Made by a program: the position numbers and the translations under genes
NCBI GenBank assembly: GCA_031549685.1
Contig: JAVBPG010000028.1
Span: forward strand, 1 to 25,079
Reading direction: 5' to 3'
DNA: 25,079 bases
Source of the DNA: JAITMY01 sp031549685
GTDB taxonomy: Bacteria; Bacteroidota; Bacteroidia; Bacteroidales; UBA932
The notes under the pieces: model-generated
Database searches by the model: none
What the model saw: only the letters and a program-made list of their open reading frames with translations
What the model was told of the DNA's origin: nothing
Part shown: positions 24,692 to 25,079 of the stretch, piece after piece
How the letters are laid out: each line of letters starts with the position of its first letter
Numbering within the stretch: the stretch's first letter is position 1

Positions 24692-24722
24692 CAAATGTAG
24701 CAATTTGATTGATAGGACTAAA
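24692..24722 (-). promoter_or_regulatory. Promoter of the beta-galactosidase gene
   Basis: On the reverse strand: TTTA (24719-24722), 19-base spacer, TACATTTG (24692-24699), close to the consensus TTTG/TAnnTTTG. The -7 element lies 25 bases before the ATG. Confidence 0.7.
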
Positions 24723-24940
24723 GTATGGCCTTCATCCAATAGATATACAAAACGCTAAAAACAAGCGTATTGTACAATTATCAAGGTGAAAAAACGAAGG
24801 ATATTCTATGAGAAACGATGATTTTTACAAGCCCGCATCAGCACCCCGACCGGGGATTGGGCCCTAGTTAGGGTTGCTTGGGGTGAGCCGGTAGGGAAAA
24901 TGCAGCGCCGTCAGCAAGGCTCCCGAGGGCAGCGCCATCA
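24723..24940. other. Intergenic region between the beta-galactosidase promoter and the rRNA terminator
   Basis: About 220 bases without a convincing gene. The left half is AT-rich. The right half is GC-rich with nested inverted repeats: CACCCC (24843-24848) with GGGGTG near 24879-24884, CCCC/GGGG at 24844-24854 and CCCT/AGGG at 24862-24873. On the reverse strand a 24-codon open frame (24864-24938) begins just after the 5S terminator. Whether this is an rRNA-operon trailer or a small structured RNA cannot be decided here. Confidence 0.4.
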
Positions 24941-24981
24941 AATCAAAAGCGCACCTCCCTGTTTCCAAAGAAGTGCGCTTT
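24941..24981 (-). terminator. Intrinsic terminator of the rRNA operon
   Basis: Stem AAAGCGCAC (24946-24954) with GTGCGCTTT (24973-24981), loop about 18 bases that can pair partly, followed on the reverse strand by TTTTGATTT. It lies about ten bases after the 5S 3' end. Confidence 0.8.
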
Positions 24982-24990
24982 CAAAAAGTT

Positions 24991-25079
24991 AGGCGGCGAC
25001 CTACTCTCCCGCTTTCGCAGTACCCTCGGCGCTGGCGGGCTTAGCAACCCTGTTCGGCATGGGAAGGAGCGGAACCCCG
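24991..25079 (-). rRNA. rrf: 5S ribosomal RNA, 3' part (runs off the right edge)
   Basis: The reverse strand has the hallmark 5S segments CCCATGCCGAACAGG, GCTAAGCCCGCCAGCGCCGA, GGTACTGCG and the end GGGAGAGTAGGTCGCCGCC. About 89 bases are present; the 5' end lies beyond the window. An rRNA operon should therefore continue to the right, reading toward this window. Confidence 0.95.

Noticed and set aside
23542..24708. 388-codon forward open frame opposite the beta-galactosidase
   Set aside because: It is antisense to a clear GH2 gene with catalytic residues, rich in Val/His/Ala as expected from reversed GC-rich codons, and extends through the promoter.

Overview
The window looks like a chromosomal segment of a Bacteroidota bacterium, most likely order Bacteroidales. 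Several start sites are preceded by the Bacteroidetes-type -7 element TAnnTTTG (tRNA-Cys, beta-galactosidase, both paralogous glycosyltransferases, NigD-like lipoprotein). Clear Shine-Dalgarno sequences are absent. The gene content also fits: acpP-fabF-rnc order, NigD-like lipoprotein, acid-rich lipoprotein after the lipobox Cys, large secreted GH2 enzyme. Genus cannot be fixed from the sequence alone.

Layout. (1) 1-240: 5' part and left-end hairpin of an IS200/IS605-type insertion sequence. (2) 252-3694: three forward genes for a lipoprotein with two esterase-D domains (the second has lost its catalytic residues), a DMT/GRP-type transporter and an acidic surface lipoprotein, ended by a strong terminator. 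(3) 3834-6141: reverse housekeeping block acpP-fabF-rnc. (4) 6294-15599: forward purN, then a cell-surface glycan block with seven glycosyltransferases, a polysaccharide deacetylase and an O-antigen ligase/polymerase-like protein. Two of the glycosyltransferases are close paralogs in direct orientation. They share a promoter and leader and flank a three-gene reverse operon. (5) 15674-15744: tRNA-Cys(GCA) with its own promoter and terminator. (6) 15782-18428: reverse group mnmH-selD-folB, a selenium-dependent tRNA 2-selenouridine module plus a folate gene, with an imperfect inverted repeat and a heptanucleotide tandem repeat in the spacers. (7) 18539-19246: an AT-rich secreted LamG-like protein. 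(8) 19334-21677: divergent FAD oxidoreductase and NigD-like lipoprotein. (9) 21841-24666: secreted GH2 beta-galactosidase. (10) 24991-25079: 3' part of a 5S rRNA running in from the right, with its terminator.

How the parts work together. AcpP and FabF supply fatty acid synthesis. The glycosyltransferase/ligase block probably builds and attaches lipopolysaccharide core or O-polysaccharide; no flippase or sugar-nucleotide genes are in view, so it depends on loci elsewhere. SelD makes selenophosphate, which MnmH uses on tRNA wobble uridines. The secreted beta-galactosidase, esterase-like lipoprotein and LamG protein suggest a glycan-degrading lifestyle, but no SusC/SusD pair or regulator is in view, so there is no recognisable polysaccharide utilisation locus here.

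I did not find a clear, wholly new multi-gene system. The most interesting signals are the half-dead double esterase, the duplicated promoter-plus-glycosyltransferase unit that seems to carry a relic of the purN tail, the repeat elements in the selenium operon, and a compound palindrome sitting in the loop of a terminator.
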